Part shown: one piece after another, positions 16,401 through 24,600 of the stretch | Layout of the letters: each line of letters begins with the position of its first letter | Numbering within the stretch: the first letter of the stretch is position 1 | Assembly: GCF_000763885.1 (NCBI RefSeq) | Contig: NZ_JRKO01000057.1 | Location: 1-32,034 of the forward strand | From: Paracoccus versutus | GTDB taxonomy: Bacteria; Pseudomonadota; Alphaproteobacteria; Rhodobacterales; Rhodobacteraceae | Reading direction: 5' to 3' | DNA: 32,034 bases | Program-made: the position numbers and the translations under genes | The notes under the pieces: generated by a model | The model's input: only the letters and a program-made list of their open reading frames with translations | Database searches by the model: none | Told to the model about the DNA's origin: nothing

Positions 16401-16708
16401 GATACAGCACCCATATTGGAGCTTATCTGCGGTTTATCCGTCATCATGACTGACATGATTGATGCCAGACTGGTTATGATCTGGCGCGTCTCGTCGTCCG
16501 GCAGAATCCTCGCCGTGGCCGAGATAACTTCCGCGGCCTCCTGCAAAGCATCACATTGACCATCCCGGCACCCCTCGGAGTACCAATGCTGCTTTCGTTC
16601 GCGATCCATATAAAGATCAACGAGCACCCGCCATTCAGAATCGGAAACGAGCGGATGGGCATACTCACTGATCAACCGATTGTGCGACTTGTTAACTGCT
16701 CTACTCAT
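16397..16708 (-). CDS. Small soluble protein of unknown function
   Basis: 103 residues, largely helical and charged (SRAVNKSHNRLISEYAHPLV, EWRVLVDLYMDRERKQHWYS, ALQEAAEVISATARILP, DDETRQIITSLASIMSVMMT) with two cysteines in EGCRDGQC. It has no signal peptide. It overlaps the two-helix membrane protein by four bases, so the two form a soluble/membrane pair. Composition is AT-richer than the flanking chromosome. No function can be assigned. Confidence 0.5.
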   Translation of the reverse strand: MSRAVNKSHNRLISEYAHPLVSDSEWRVLVDLYMDRERKQHWYSEGCRDGQCDALQEAAEVISATARILPDDETRQIITSLASIMSVMMTDKPQISSNMGAVS

Positions 16709-16767
16709 TGTCGAAACCAGATTACCTTTTACTCCCCCGAAATTGGCAGGGCACTTTGCGGATTATC

Positions 16768-16795
16768 GGAGACAAGCCGGAACCGGCTTGTCTCC
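16768..16795 (-). terminator. Perfect 13-bp hairpin after the barrel gene
   Basis: GGAGACAAGCCGG and CCGGCTTGTCTCC are perfect complements around a two-base AA centre. It starts eight bases past the stop of the outer-membrane protein gene. No T run follows. Confidence 0.6.
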
Positions 16796-16802
16796 AGATC
16801 TG

Positions 16803-17528
16803 TCAAAAGCTGAAATTCGCACCAATGCGGATATGATGATGCTTCGGCGTCGCCTGGGTTTCATATCCTGCAGCATCGCTCAGCGCGGTCTTTCCAAATT
16901 GACGGAATTCCCATTCGCCGAACAATGACACCCGCGCGTTGAGCCGCTTCTCAATCCCGAGGCTCACTGTCCACGCATTATCCTTGAAATCGCCCTGGTA
17001 GTTCATTCCGGCAGCCACGACCGAATAGTTGAACTCGCCGCGAGCGATACCGACCGTGCCATAGAACAGCGTATCCTCGGCCATGTTCAGGATGCCGGCT
17101 TTCCAGCGCAGCGATAGCAGGCTGTCCAGCTCGCTCGAAGCGGATTCTCCTGGGCGGAAGAAACCGTCATCAGCGCCACCACCCTCATAGGCCAGCTCCG
17201 GTCCAGTCACGAATTGCCGGCCACGCAGTTCTCGCTGCCAGCGATAACCGGCATGCAGGGAATAGGTCACACCCTGGATATCGACCGAACCCGGCGAGTG
17301 GGCCCGGCCGCCACTGGGCGGTGTGATGCCAACACGGTCATCTGCACCGAAGGCGTAGCCGAGGGCACCGCCCAGGTAGAGCCCTTCCCAATTCTCCGCG
17401 GCGGGTTGCGGCTCTTGCGGGGCGACGATCAGCGGAACTTCGTCGCCCGGAGTCATATAGCCCCCAGCAAATGCCGAGGTGTCACCGACAAGCAGGATGC
17501 TCGCCGAAATAGCTATGCTCTTAAACAT
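16803..17528 (-). CDS. Outer-membrane beta-barrel protein (Omp25/RopB-like)
   Basis: 241 residues with a signal peptide (cleavage after SAFA, about residue 21), a proline-rich linker, and an eight-strand-type small barrel starting ENWEGLYLGGALGYAFG. It continues with SLHAGYRWQRELRGRQFV, FYGTVGIARGEFNYS, WTVSLGIEKRL and VSLFGEWEFRQFG, and ends HIRIGANFSF with the C-terminal Phe barrel signal. It begins only 17 bases after the RTX-Hint gene stop with no terminator between, so the two are co-transcribed. Its ribosome site is weak (AAAGATC). Linkage suggests a surface partner for the RTX protein, which is inference. Confidence 0.8.
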   Translation of the reverse strand: MFKSIAISASILLVGDTSAFAGGYMTPGDEVPLIVAPQEPQPAAENWEGLYLGGALGYAFGADDRVGITPPSGGRAHSPGSVDIQGVTYSLHAGYRWQRELRGRQFVTGPELAYEGGGADDGFFRPGESASSELDSLLSLRWKAGILNMAEDTLFYGTVGIARGEFNYSVVAAGMNYQGDFKDNAWTVSLGIEKRLNARVSLFGEWEFRQFGKTALSDAAGYETQATPKHHHIRIGANFSF

Positions 17529-17545
17529 GATATGATCTTTAATGG

Positions 17546-19882
17546 TTATTTCGACGTGGTCAGTGGACGGCTGTTCTGCAGATGCCGCAAGCCCATCTTG
17601 CGCGCCTGCCGGCCCGAAGGCAGGAGGCGTGCCGGCTGCGGCACATGGGTCGGATCCGCCAGTTCCGGGAAGATCGTGAAGATCTCCTCCAACGCGGCCT
17701 TGCCAACCGCTTTCAGCGCCTCGGGGCCAGTATAGAGCGATTCCGTCTCGGCACCGTTCGAGATCACCACCTCATGCCGATCGAACAGCATGTGGAAGTA
17801 TTCGACTTCCCGGACATCCTCCGCGATATCGAAGCCTTTGAGCAGCACCAGTTGCTTGGCCGCGACCAGCACCTCCGACGTTCCGAACATCTTCTGTGCG
17901 ATCTTCGAGCGAACTAGAACCCGGTGCTGGGGCGAGACCAGCAGATCAGTCGAAGGCGTACCCGCCCCCAGAGCCCCGGCCGTGATCCGGATCGGGCGCA
18001 GGCGCGGCATGGCCGACAGTTCGGTCGTGCTCAGTTTGCGCGACCCGATCCACCGGACCGGCTGCATGCCATGGCCCTTGGTAAGGACCAGGTCGCCGAT
18101 CTTTAGATTCTCAATCGCAATCTCGCCCGTCGCTGCCATAATTCGCGAACCGGACACAAAACAGGGAACATTGGTGTTTTCCTGATTGAGTTGGTCGGCA
18201 GGAACCAGCGTGCCGGTATCAGTTTCACTATTATAAGAACTGAAGATACGATAATTTCCCGCCGAACTCAGCACGCCCTGAGATTGCTCGTAACGAAGCC
18301 AACGGAGCGGAGTTGTAAACTGCTGATCAGGATGGGCCGCATTCCAGGCAGCCAAGGTCGATTCGTTGTAAAAGGCTGACAGATCGACAAAGTCATTATT
18401 CGCCTGACTTCCATCACCGATGCCCTCCGACGCATTGAAATCGGTGATGGTATCTGCCGAGCCATCGGCAATGAATACATCAGCATTCAAGCCACCGGTC
18501 AGATCGTCAACGCCGGCGCCACCATTCAATGTATCGTTACCCGCGCCGCCGTAGAGTTCATCATCGTCGGCGCCGCCGTCGAGAGAGTCGTTCCCCTCGC
18601 CACCAGTGAGCGTGTCGATGCCCGCACCGCCGCGCAACGTGTCATCCCCGTCCTCGCCGAAGAGATTGTCCCTGCCGGTACCGCCATCAAGGCTGTCGTT
18701 CCCCTCGCCGCCGAAGAGCGTGTCGGCGCCCGCACCACCGCGCAGCGTATCGGCGCCCGCGTTGTCGCCATCGGCGGCCTCCGCACCCCCTTCGCCGCCG
18801 ATCAGCACGTCGTTGCCATCGCCGCCGTCCAGGCTGTCGTTGCCGATGTCGCCATAGAGCGTATCCGCACCCGCACCGCCCCAGAGCGTGTCGGTGCCTG
18901 CACCGCCGCGCAGCGTGTCGCTGCCATCTTCGCCGGAGACCGTGTCGTTGCCGAGACCGCCGTCCAGGCTGTCATTGCCCGCGCCGCCATAGAGTGCGTC
19001 GTCATCGGCACCGCCGCCGAGGGTATCGTTGCCATCTTCGCCGCGCAGCGTGTCCCTGCCGGTACCGCCATCAAGGCTGTCGTTGCCCGAGCCGCCATAA
19101 AGCGCATCGTCATCGGCGCCGCCGTCGAGGGAGTCGTTCCCTTCATTGCCATTAAGCCTATCGTTGCCGGCGTCGCCGTAGAGCGTATCCGAAAGCCCGC
19201 CACCCCAGATATCATCGTTTCCATTACCGCCGTGAATTTCGTCGTTTCCGTCGGGAGAATCATCAATGCCATCACCCCCATAGAGCGTATCGTTCCCGTC
19301 GCCTCCCCAAATGGTATCTGAACCCACACCGCCAAAAGCGAGGTCGTCGCCATTACCGCCAACTAGCAGATCTTCGCCATCGCCGGCCCTAAGTTCATCG
19401 GCACCGTCACCACCGCTTAAAGTGTCGTTCCCCTCGCCACCATTAAGCGTATCGTTGCCGGCGTCGCCGTAGAGCGTATCCGAAAGTCCACCACCCCAGA
19501 TATCATCGTTTCCATTACCGCCGTGAATTTCGTCATTTCCGTCGGGAGAATCGGCAATACCATCACCCCCGTAGAGCGAATCGTTCCCGTCGCCTCCCCA
19601 AATGGTATCGGAACCCGTGTCGCCAAAAACGGAATCGTCGCCATTGCCGCCATTTACCAGATCCGCACCATCTCCGGCCCTAAGCTCATCGGCACCGTCA
19701 CCACCGTTTAAAGTGTCGGATCCATCACCTCCCCAGATGGTATCCAAACCATCCCCACCATTAAGAAGATCATTTCCAGCATAACCCATGATGCTATCAT
19801 TTCCACCCAAACCGTTCAGGGTGTCCGCGTCGCTGGACCCTAGCAGGGTATCCGCCCCAGAAGTACCGCTCTTCTCTACCAT
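17546..19882 (-). CDS. RTX (calcium-binding nonapeptide) protein with C-terminal Hint domain
   Basis: 778 residues. Residues about 5-480 are almost continuous GGxGxDxLx nonapeptides, which fold into a calcium-filled beta-roll after secretion. A short bridging domain (about 480-570) is followed by a Hint domain of the Rhodobacteraceae type: catalytic-position Cys574 in VPCFVSGSRI, then AIENLKIGDLVLT, GHGMQPVRWIGSR, LLVSPQHRVLV and YFHMLFDRHEVVISNG. Such proteins normally leave the cell by type I secretion and the Hint part may self-cleave. There is no N-terminal signal peptide, as expected. The start at 19882 has GAGG eight bases upstream. Two copies of a 97-residue block lie in the repeats. 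The barrel protein gene follows in the same transcript. Confidence 0.9.
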   Translation of the reverse strand: MVEKSGTSGADTLLGSSDADTLNGLGGNDSIMGYAGNDLLNGGDGLDTIWGGDGSDTLNGGDGADELRAGDGADLVNGGNGDDSVFGDTGSDTIWGGDGNDSLYGGDGIADSPDGNDEIHGGNGNDDIWGGGLSDTLYGDAGNDTLNGGEGNDTLSGGDGADELRAGDGEDLLVGGNGDDLAFGGVGSDTIWGGDGNDTLYGGDGIDDSPDGNDEIHGGNGNDDIWGGGLSDTLYGDAGNDRLNGNEGNDSLDGGADDDALYGGSGNDSLDGGTGRDTLRGEDGNDTLGGGADDDALYGGAGNDSLDGGLGNDTVSGEDGSDTLRGGAGTDTLWGGAGADTLYGDIGNDSLDGGDGNDVLIGGEGGAEAADGDNAGADTLRGGAGADTLFGGEGNDSLDGGTGRDNLFGEDGDDTLRGGAGIDTLTGGEGNDSLDGGADDDELYGGAGNDTLNGGAGVDDLTGGLNADVFIADGSADTITDFNASEGIGDGSQANNDFVDLSAFYNESTLAAWNAAHPDQQFTTPLRWLRYEQSQGVLSSAGNYRIFSSYNSETDTGTLVPADQLNQENTNVPCFVSGSRIMAATGEIAIENLKIGDLVLTKGHGMQPVRWIGSRKLSTTELSAMPRLRPIRITAGALGAGTPSTDLLVSPQHRVLVRSKIAQKMFGTSEVLVAAKQLVLLKGFDIAEDVREVEYFHMLFDRHEVVISNGAETESLYTGPEALKAVGKAALEEIFTIFPELADPTHVPQPARLLPSGRQARKMGLRHLQNSRPLTTSK
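19149..19730 (-). repeat. Tandem 291-bp duplication inside the RTX gene
   Basis: 19149-19439 and 19440-19730 are near-identical (period 291 bases, 97 codons, fixed by CCATTAAGC at 19149 and 19440 and TAAG..TCATCGGCACC at 19390 and 19681). Each unit includes an unusual insert, SPDGNDEIHGGNGNDDIWGG, between regular nonapeptides. Confidence 0.85.
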
Positions 19883-19908
19883 GTAATAATCCTCACACTA
19901 TTTACGGA

Positions 19909-19922
19909 CGTCTTTAAAGACG
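19909..19922. promoter_or_regulatory. 14-bp perfect palindrome upstream of the RTX-Hint gene
   Basis: CGTCTTTAAAGACG lies 27-40 bases upstream of the ATG at 19882. Position and AT-centred symmetry suit a regulator site or promoter element; untested. Confidence 0.4.
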
Positions 19923-20044
19923 CCATCAGACGAGATTTCCACCGTGTTTTATTAGATAGACGATGCCGGATGGTGATCCCGCCAAAGCCAGCCACAGTAC
20001 TCGGCGTCTCCAGCTCTCTGGAAATCCCATTGCGAGCTTACCAG

Positions 20045-20138
20045 TGATTTGCTTTGAAACTGGTCGTTTCCAGAGCCGCCATAAAGGCTATTATTTTCGT
20101 TACCTCCAGCATCGATATCGTTGCCAGAACCTCGCCTG
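20045..20138 (-). pseudogene. RTX nonapeptide fragment
   Basis: The minus strand encodes RRGSGNDIDAGGNENNSLYG followed by GSGNDQFQSKSL, a short block of RTX-like repeats in the same phase as the RTX-Hint gene but separated from it by stops. It has no start of its own and is probably the stump of another RTX gene. The surrounding 19923-20546 stretch holds no other supported gene. Confidence 0.5.
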
Positions 20139-20546
20139 AGAGTAACGTTAAAAGCCCCAGCGCCTGAGCGTGGGGTCCACTGTTTGGAATTACGGGATTG
20201 ACTTTTGCAAAGTGTCTTTCCAGGTGCGGATCGCCCGGTGTGCACAACCAAAGGGAGAAACTGGGTTCGCCCATTTTCCTGCGCAAATATTGAGCAAAGA
20301 CGTAAAGTCAGTGCCGGCCTATGCAGACCGTGCCAAAATCGGTGCTTTCTGGAAGTGTAACCCAAAAGTAGAATCAGCGCTAGGAAACGCTTGTGTTTGC
20401 TCGACTAATGACACCGGGATGGCCGCCAGTCAAAAATCACCGATTCTGTCAACGGCCCAAACTGAACGGTTTAGTATAATATGTCGCACTGAACTTTCCC
20501 TTGGTCCCTATCAAACGGAATAGGGAGTTGCTGTTGGAGGGGTAGG

Positions 20547-21110
20547 ATGTCCATGATAGTCGGCTATGCACGCGTCTCGACGGATGATCAACGTCTTGAT
20601 CTTCAGTTATCTGCCTTGAAAGACGCTGGGTGCGAAAAGATATATCAAGATCATGGATTTTCTGGAGCGAGCATGGGCCGTCCGGGTTTGGAGGCGGCTC
20701 TGGGATCGCTGAGGCCAGGCGACACCCTCGTCGTTTGGCGGTTGGACCGTTTGGGCAGATCCTTATCAGGCTTGGTTCAGTTTGTCGATGAATTGCGAAG
20801 AAAATGCTCACAATTCAGGTCTTTAACTGAATCGATAGACACCAATTCTTCAGGAGGACGGCTGGTCTTTCATATCATGGCCGCGTTAGCTGAATTCGAG
20901 AGAGCGCTGATCAGCGAACGGACCAAGGCCGGGCTGAGTGCTGCTAAGCAAAGGGGCTGCCGACTCGGCCGGCCACCTATCACGTTGAGCCATCAACAGA
21001 TCGAGGAAGCGCTGCGTGCTCTTGACGAACACGGCAGCGATATGGAGGTAGTTGCTGCGAGGTATGCGATTTCCGCCCGCACACTACGACGACGCCTGGC
21101 AGGCCATTGA
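20547..21110 (+). CDS. Serine recombinase (resolvase/invertase family)
   Basis: 187 residues. The catalytic domain starts MIVGYARVSTDDQRLDLQLS with the nucleophile Ser in RVST, then VVWRLDRLGRSL (active-site arginines), and ALAEFERALISERTKAGL leading into the long E helix. A short helix-turn-helix (about 148-185, LSHQQIEEALRALDEHG, VAARYAISARTLRRRL) closes the chain. The ribosome site GGAGGGG is strong. Length and layout are those of Tn3-type resolvases and Gin/Hin-type invertases. AT-rich TTTAGTATAATATGTCGCAC at about 20470-20489 could hold its promoter or a crossover site. It is the only plus-strand gene in the RTX island, lying between the two RTX genes. No matching transposase is intact nearby. 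Confidence 0.9.
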   Translation: MSMIVGYARVSTDDQRLDLQLSALKDAGCEKIYQDHGFSGASMGRPGLEAALGSLRPGDTLVVWRLDRLGRSLSGLVQFVDELRRKCSQFRSLTESIDTNSSGGRLVFHIMAALAEFERALISERTKAGLSAAKQRGCRLGRPPITLSHQQIEEALRALDEHGSDMEVVAARYAISARTLRRRLAGH

Positions 21111-21285
21111 GATAGTCGTTCTTCCATCTCGACAGCGTCAAAAGCAACAAGGCCCATGATACCCATCCAGAGAAAACCCCCAGAGTGGCCAGGTCTGACA
21201 ATCACCTTCTCTGGCAATCATTTCGACGAGGTTTTCGACACCGAACGGAGGGCAGGCGAGAACCTCGACCTCGGTCGGCGGTGCC

Positions 21286-21530
21286 ATGGTCCCAGATGGC
21301 GCCGCCTTCGGGCCCCATGCCGATGGCAAGACCATGGAGCCGATCAGCGGTCTCGCCCAGTTCCGCAAAGACGCGGCCGACGGTTTGACGACATTATCCT
21401 TGACAACTACTGCGCGTGGCCCTGAGGCTGATGTGCGGCCTCGAATTCCGGATATGCCACTGTCTCGTTGACCAGAACTGCTGCCCTGGAACTGGAAGGG
21501 CAGGAACGTGGCTAACGCTGCATAGCGGCG
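21286..21530 (+). mobile_element. IS66-family transposase C-terminal remnant
   Basis: The plus strand reads PDMPLSR, a stop, then ELLPWNWKGRNVANAA before TAG at about 21523. This matches the IS66 C-terminal element (typically ..HPINRxDELLPWxWK..) with a small deletion turning VD into a stop. The downstream CGGCGGCCTGCGCCGGATGC resembles sequence usually found just past an IS66 transposase stop. Upstream sequence to about 21120 is decayed and unassigned. Confidence 0.65.
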
Positions 21531-21592
21531 GCCTGCGCCGGATGCTTATGCGCGCCATATCGGCGACAGAACAGCCGCGAGACAGTATGGCA

Positions 21593-21627
21593 GGTCGTAC
21601 GCTCAGCCTTTGGCTGAGCGTACGACC
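21593..21627 (-). terminator. Perfect 16-bp stem-loop after the giant RTX gene
   Basis: GGTCGTACGCTCAGCC, loop TTT, and its exact complement. It begins 20 bases past the RTX stop. It is a strong hairpin without a following T run on either strand, so termination is likely but a site for recombination or protein binding is not excluded. Confidence 0.6.
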
Positions 21628-21646
21628 GTTTAATGCCAGACAACAT

Positions 21647-24600
21647 TCACACGAAGATCATATTATCCGCGAGTGCGCTGATGGTGATATTTCGGATCGT
21701 CAGCGTGTCGCCGTCGCCGAAGTCGAACACCACATCCGCACCGCTCTGGGTGGCATAGGTCCGGGCCTCGGCGAAAGCCGTCACGTCAAAATCGAGCAGG
21801 CGGACCGTATCGACATTGTCCTCGAAGTCCAGGACTGTGTCCCGGTCCCAGCCCTTGCGGAACAGAAACGTGTCCGCGCCGGCGGCGCCGGTCAGGTTGT
21901 CGTTCCCGGTCCGCCCGGCCAGGATGTTCGCGCCTTCATTGCCGATCAGAACGTTGTTCGCTCCAGAACCGTAAGTGTTCAGGTTTGCCGCGCCCATCAG
22001 GGAAACGTTCTCCACTTCGGCGTAAGCGCCGTCCGACCGGCTCAGGTCGATCCCGATGGTGGCGTTGATACGGTCGGTGCCCCCGTTGGCCGCCTCGACC
22101 AGGACATCGCCGGCGTTGTCCACCCAATAGACATCGTTACCCGCGCCGCCATTCATGCTGTCGGCGCCGGTCCCGCCGTTCAGCGTGTCGTTGCCGACAT
22201 CGCCCCACAGGGAATCGTTGCCGGCCCCGCCTTCCACCAGGTCGTTGCCCTCCCGGCCGTTCAGCACGTTGGCGCCGCTGTTGCCGACCAGCCGGTCGTT
22301 CGCAGCCGATCCCCAGCTGCCGATATTGGCGCTGCCCTGCAGCCAGACCTCTTCGACATTGGCGTAAACATCACCGGCACGCTTGAGATCGATGCCGATG
22401 CTGGCGTTGATACGATCGGTGCCGCCATTGGCCATTTCCACGATGACGTCGCCTGAAGCATCGACCCAATAGACGTCATTGCCGGATCGGCCGGCCATCC
22501 GATCTGCGCCGGTCCCGCCATCGAGGATATCGTTGCCGTTGCCTCCATCCAGCGTATCGGCGCCGGCGCCGCCCTTGAGGCTGTCGTCGCCATCCCTCCC
22601 GTCGAGAATATTGTTGCCCGCGTTGCCGACCATAATATTGCTCGCGGCAGAGCCCCGGGCATTGAGATTCCCGGTTCCTTGCAGGGCGACATTCTCGATA
22701 TTCGCGTAGATGCCGCCCGAGCGATCGAGGTCTATGCCGATGCTGGCGTTGATCTGGTCCGTGCCGCCACCCGCGACCTCGATGACCCGGTCATCGGAGC
22801 TGTCGATCCAGAAGACGTCGTTCCCGGCCCCGCCGGTCATCATATCCGCACCGGCGCCACCGTTCAGGGTATCATTCCCCGCCCCACCGACGAGCGAGTC
22901 GTTGCCTGCGGCGCCGCTGAGGTTGTTCGCGCCGTCATTGCCGAACAGCGTGTCGTTGCCGCTGCCAGAGGTGACGTTCTCGATATCGATAAGGATATCC
23001 ATCCCCTGCCCGGTCGCCTGGGCGGTCGTCTGTCCAAGATTCACCCGGATCGCGGCTGTCCCGGCATAGACGGCGGTATCGATCCCCGCGCCGCCATTGA
23101 GCGTATCGTTCCCCAACCCGCCGTTCAGCATGTCGTTCCCATTGCGGCCGGCCAGGTTGTTGTTGCCGTTGTTGCCGGTGAGGGAATTGTTCGCTGCGGA
23201 CCCCCAAGCCAAGAGGTTGGCTATCCCGGCCAGGCTGACGTTCTCCACATTCCGGTAGGCCCCGTTCCGCCCGTTGAGGTCGATGCCGATGGATGCGTGG
23301 ATCCGGTCGGTGCCGCCGTCCGCCGTCTCGGAAATGACGTCTCCGGCATTGTCGACCAGATAGACGTCGTTACCGTCGCCTCCGGTCATGCTGTCGGCAC
23401 CCGCGCCGCCGTTCAGGGTGTCATTGCCCGCATCGCCGATGAGGGCGTCGTCGCCCTGACGGCCCTCGATGCTGTCATTGCCGGCCCGGCCGATCAGCAC
23501 GTCGCCCTGGGCCGAGCCGAGCAAGGTGTCGTTATGGTTGGTGCCTTCGTAGCCTTCGATATCGGCCTCGTTTACCTTGTCGTCCTTGACGACGGCACTG
23601 CTTGCAGCCCAGTTGGCCAAGTCCATCTTGATGCCCGAGCCAAGATCGCGATAGCTCATGATGTCGAAGCCGAAGCCGCCGCGCACCGAATCCTCGCCGT
23701 GGCCCACGACCAGGATATCGTCTCCGGCCATGCCCATGAGGAAGTTGTCGTTGCCATCCCCGATCAGGATGCCGTCAAAGTTCGAACCCTGCAGGCCCTC
23801 GATGCGCCGGTAGACATCGCCGGACGCATCGCCGGTATTGATGTTCGGATTGGCCAACGAGGCGGTCACGCCCTCCGGAGCGTGGAAGTATGAGGCGTAG
23901 TCCGGCGGAACCGTGTCAAGCCCTGGGGGAATGAGGGTATCGTTCCCGCCATCCAGGATGTCGGCGCCAGCGCCGCCCTCCAGCCAGTTCGAAATTCCGC
24001 TGCCGACCAGCGTGTCGTTGTGGTCGGAGCCGACGAGGTTGATGATGTAGTGCAGCTTGTCCCCGGTGGCGTGCCCGCCCGATGCCGTGCCGGCGCCGAG
24101 ATTGATGTTCACCCCTGCATTCGAGGTCCGGTAGCCGGCAGTGGCATAGTCGGTCGCGTGGTAGAGCGGATCCAGCTGCTGACCTGAATCGCCCTGCGCG
24201 GTGCCGTAGATGGTATCGGCTCCGGCGCCGCCTTCCAGATAGTCCATCTGATGGCCGCCATAGATCAGATCGTTTCCAGCGCCCCCGAAGATGGTGTCGT
24301 CCTGGTCCCCGCCATGCAGAGTGTCGTTGCCGGCCCCGCCGCTGATCCAGTCCCAGCCGGTTCCTGCCTGAATGCTGTCGTTCCCGCCGCCGGCGATCAG
24401 GATGTCGTCGCTGCTTTCGATCTCCGCATCGCCAACCCGGATGGTATGGGTTCCGATATCGGTGAAATTGTAGTTCCGGTTGTCCGCGGCGATCCACAAG
24501 TCGCGGCCGTTGCTTTCCCCCGAGACGTCATGACGGTTGGTGCCGGAGATGGCCGTCGAGGACATCAGGTTCTTGTAGCCGACTGCGGCCATGTTACTGT

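Noticed and set aside
18500..19860. Dense short repeats resembling a CRISPR array or satellite
   Set aside because: They are in-frame RTX nonapeptide codons (GGxGxDxLx) inside a long open frame, with no constant spacers.
20140..20546. Tn3-type res site or terminal inverted repeats around the recombinase
   Set aside because: AT-rich dyad-like sequence is present but I could not define repeated subsites or a terminal repeat.
21860..24400. Long open frames on the plus strand opposite the giant RTX gene
   Set aside because: They are antisense shadows of GC-rich glycine/aspartate codons; they lack ribosome sites and sensible domains.
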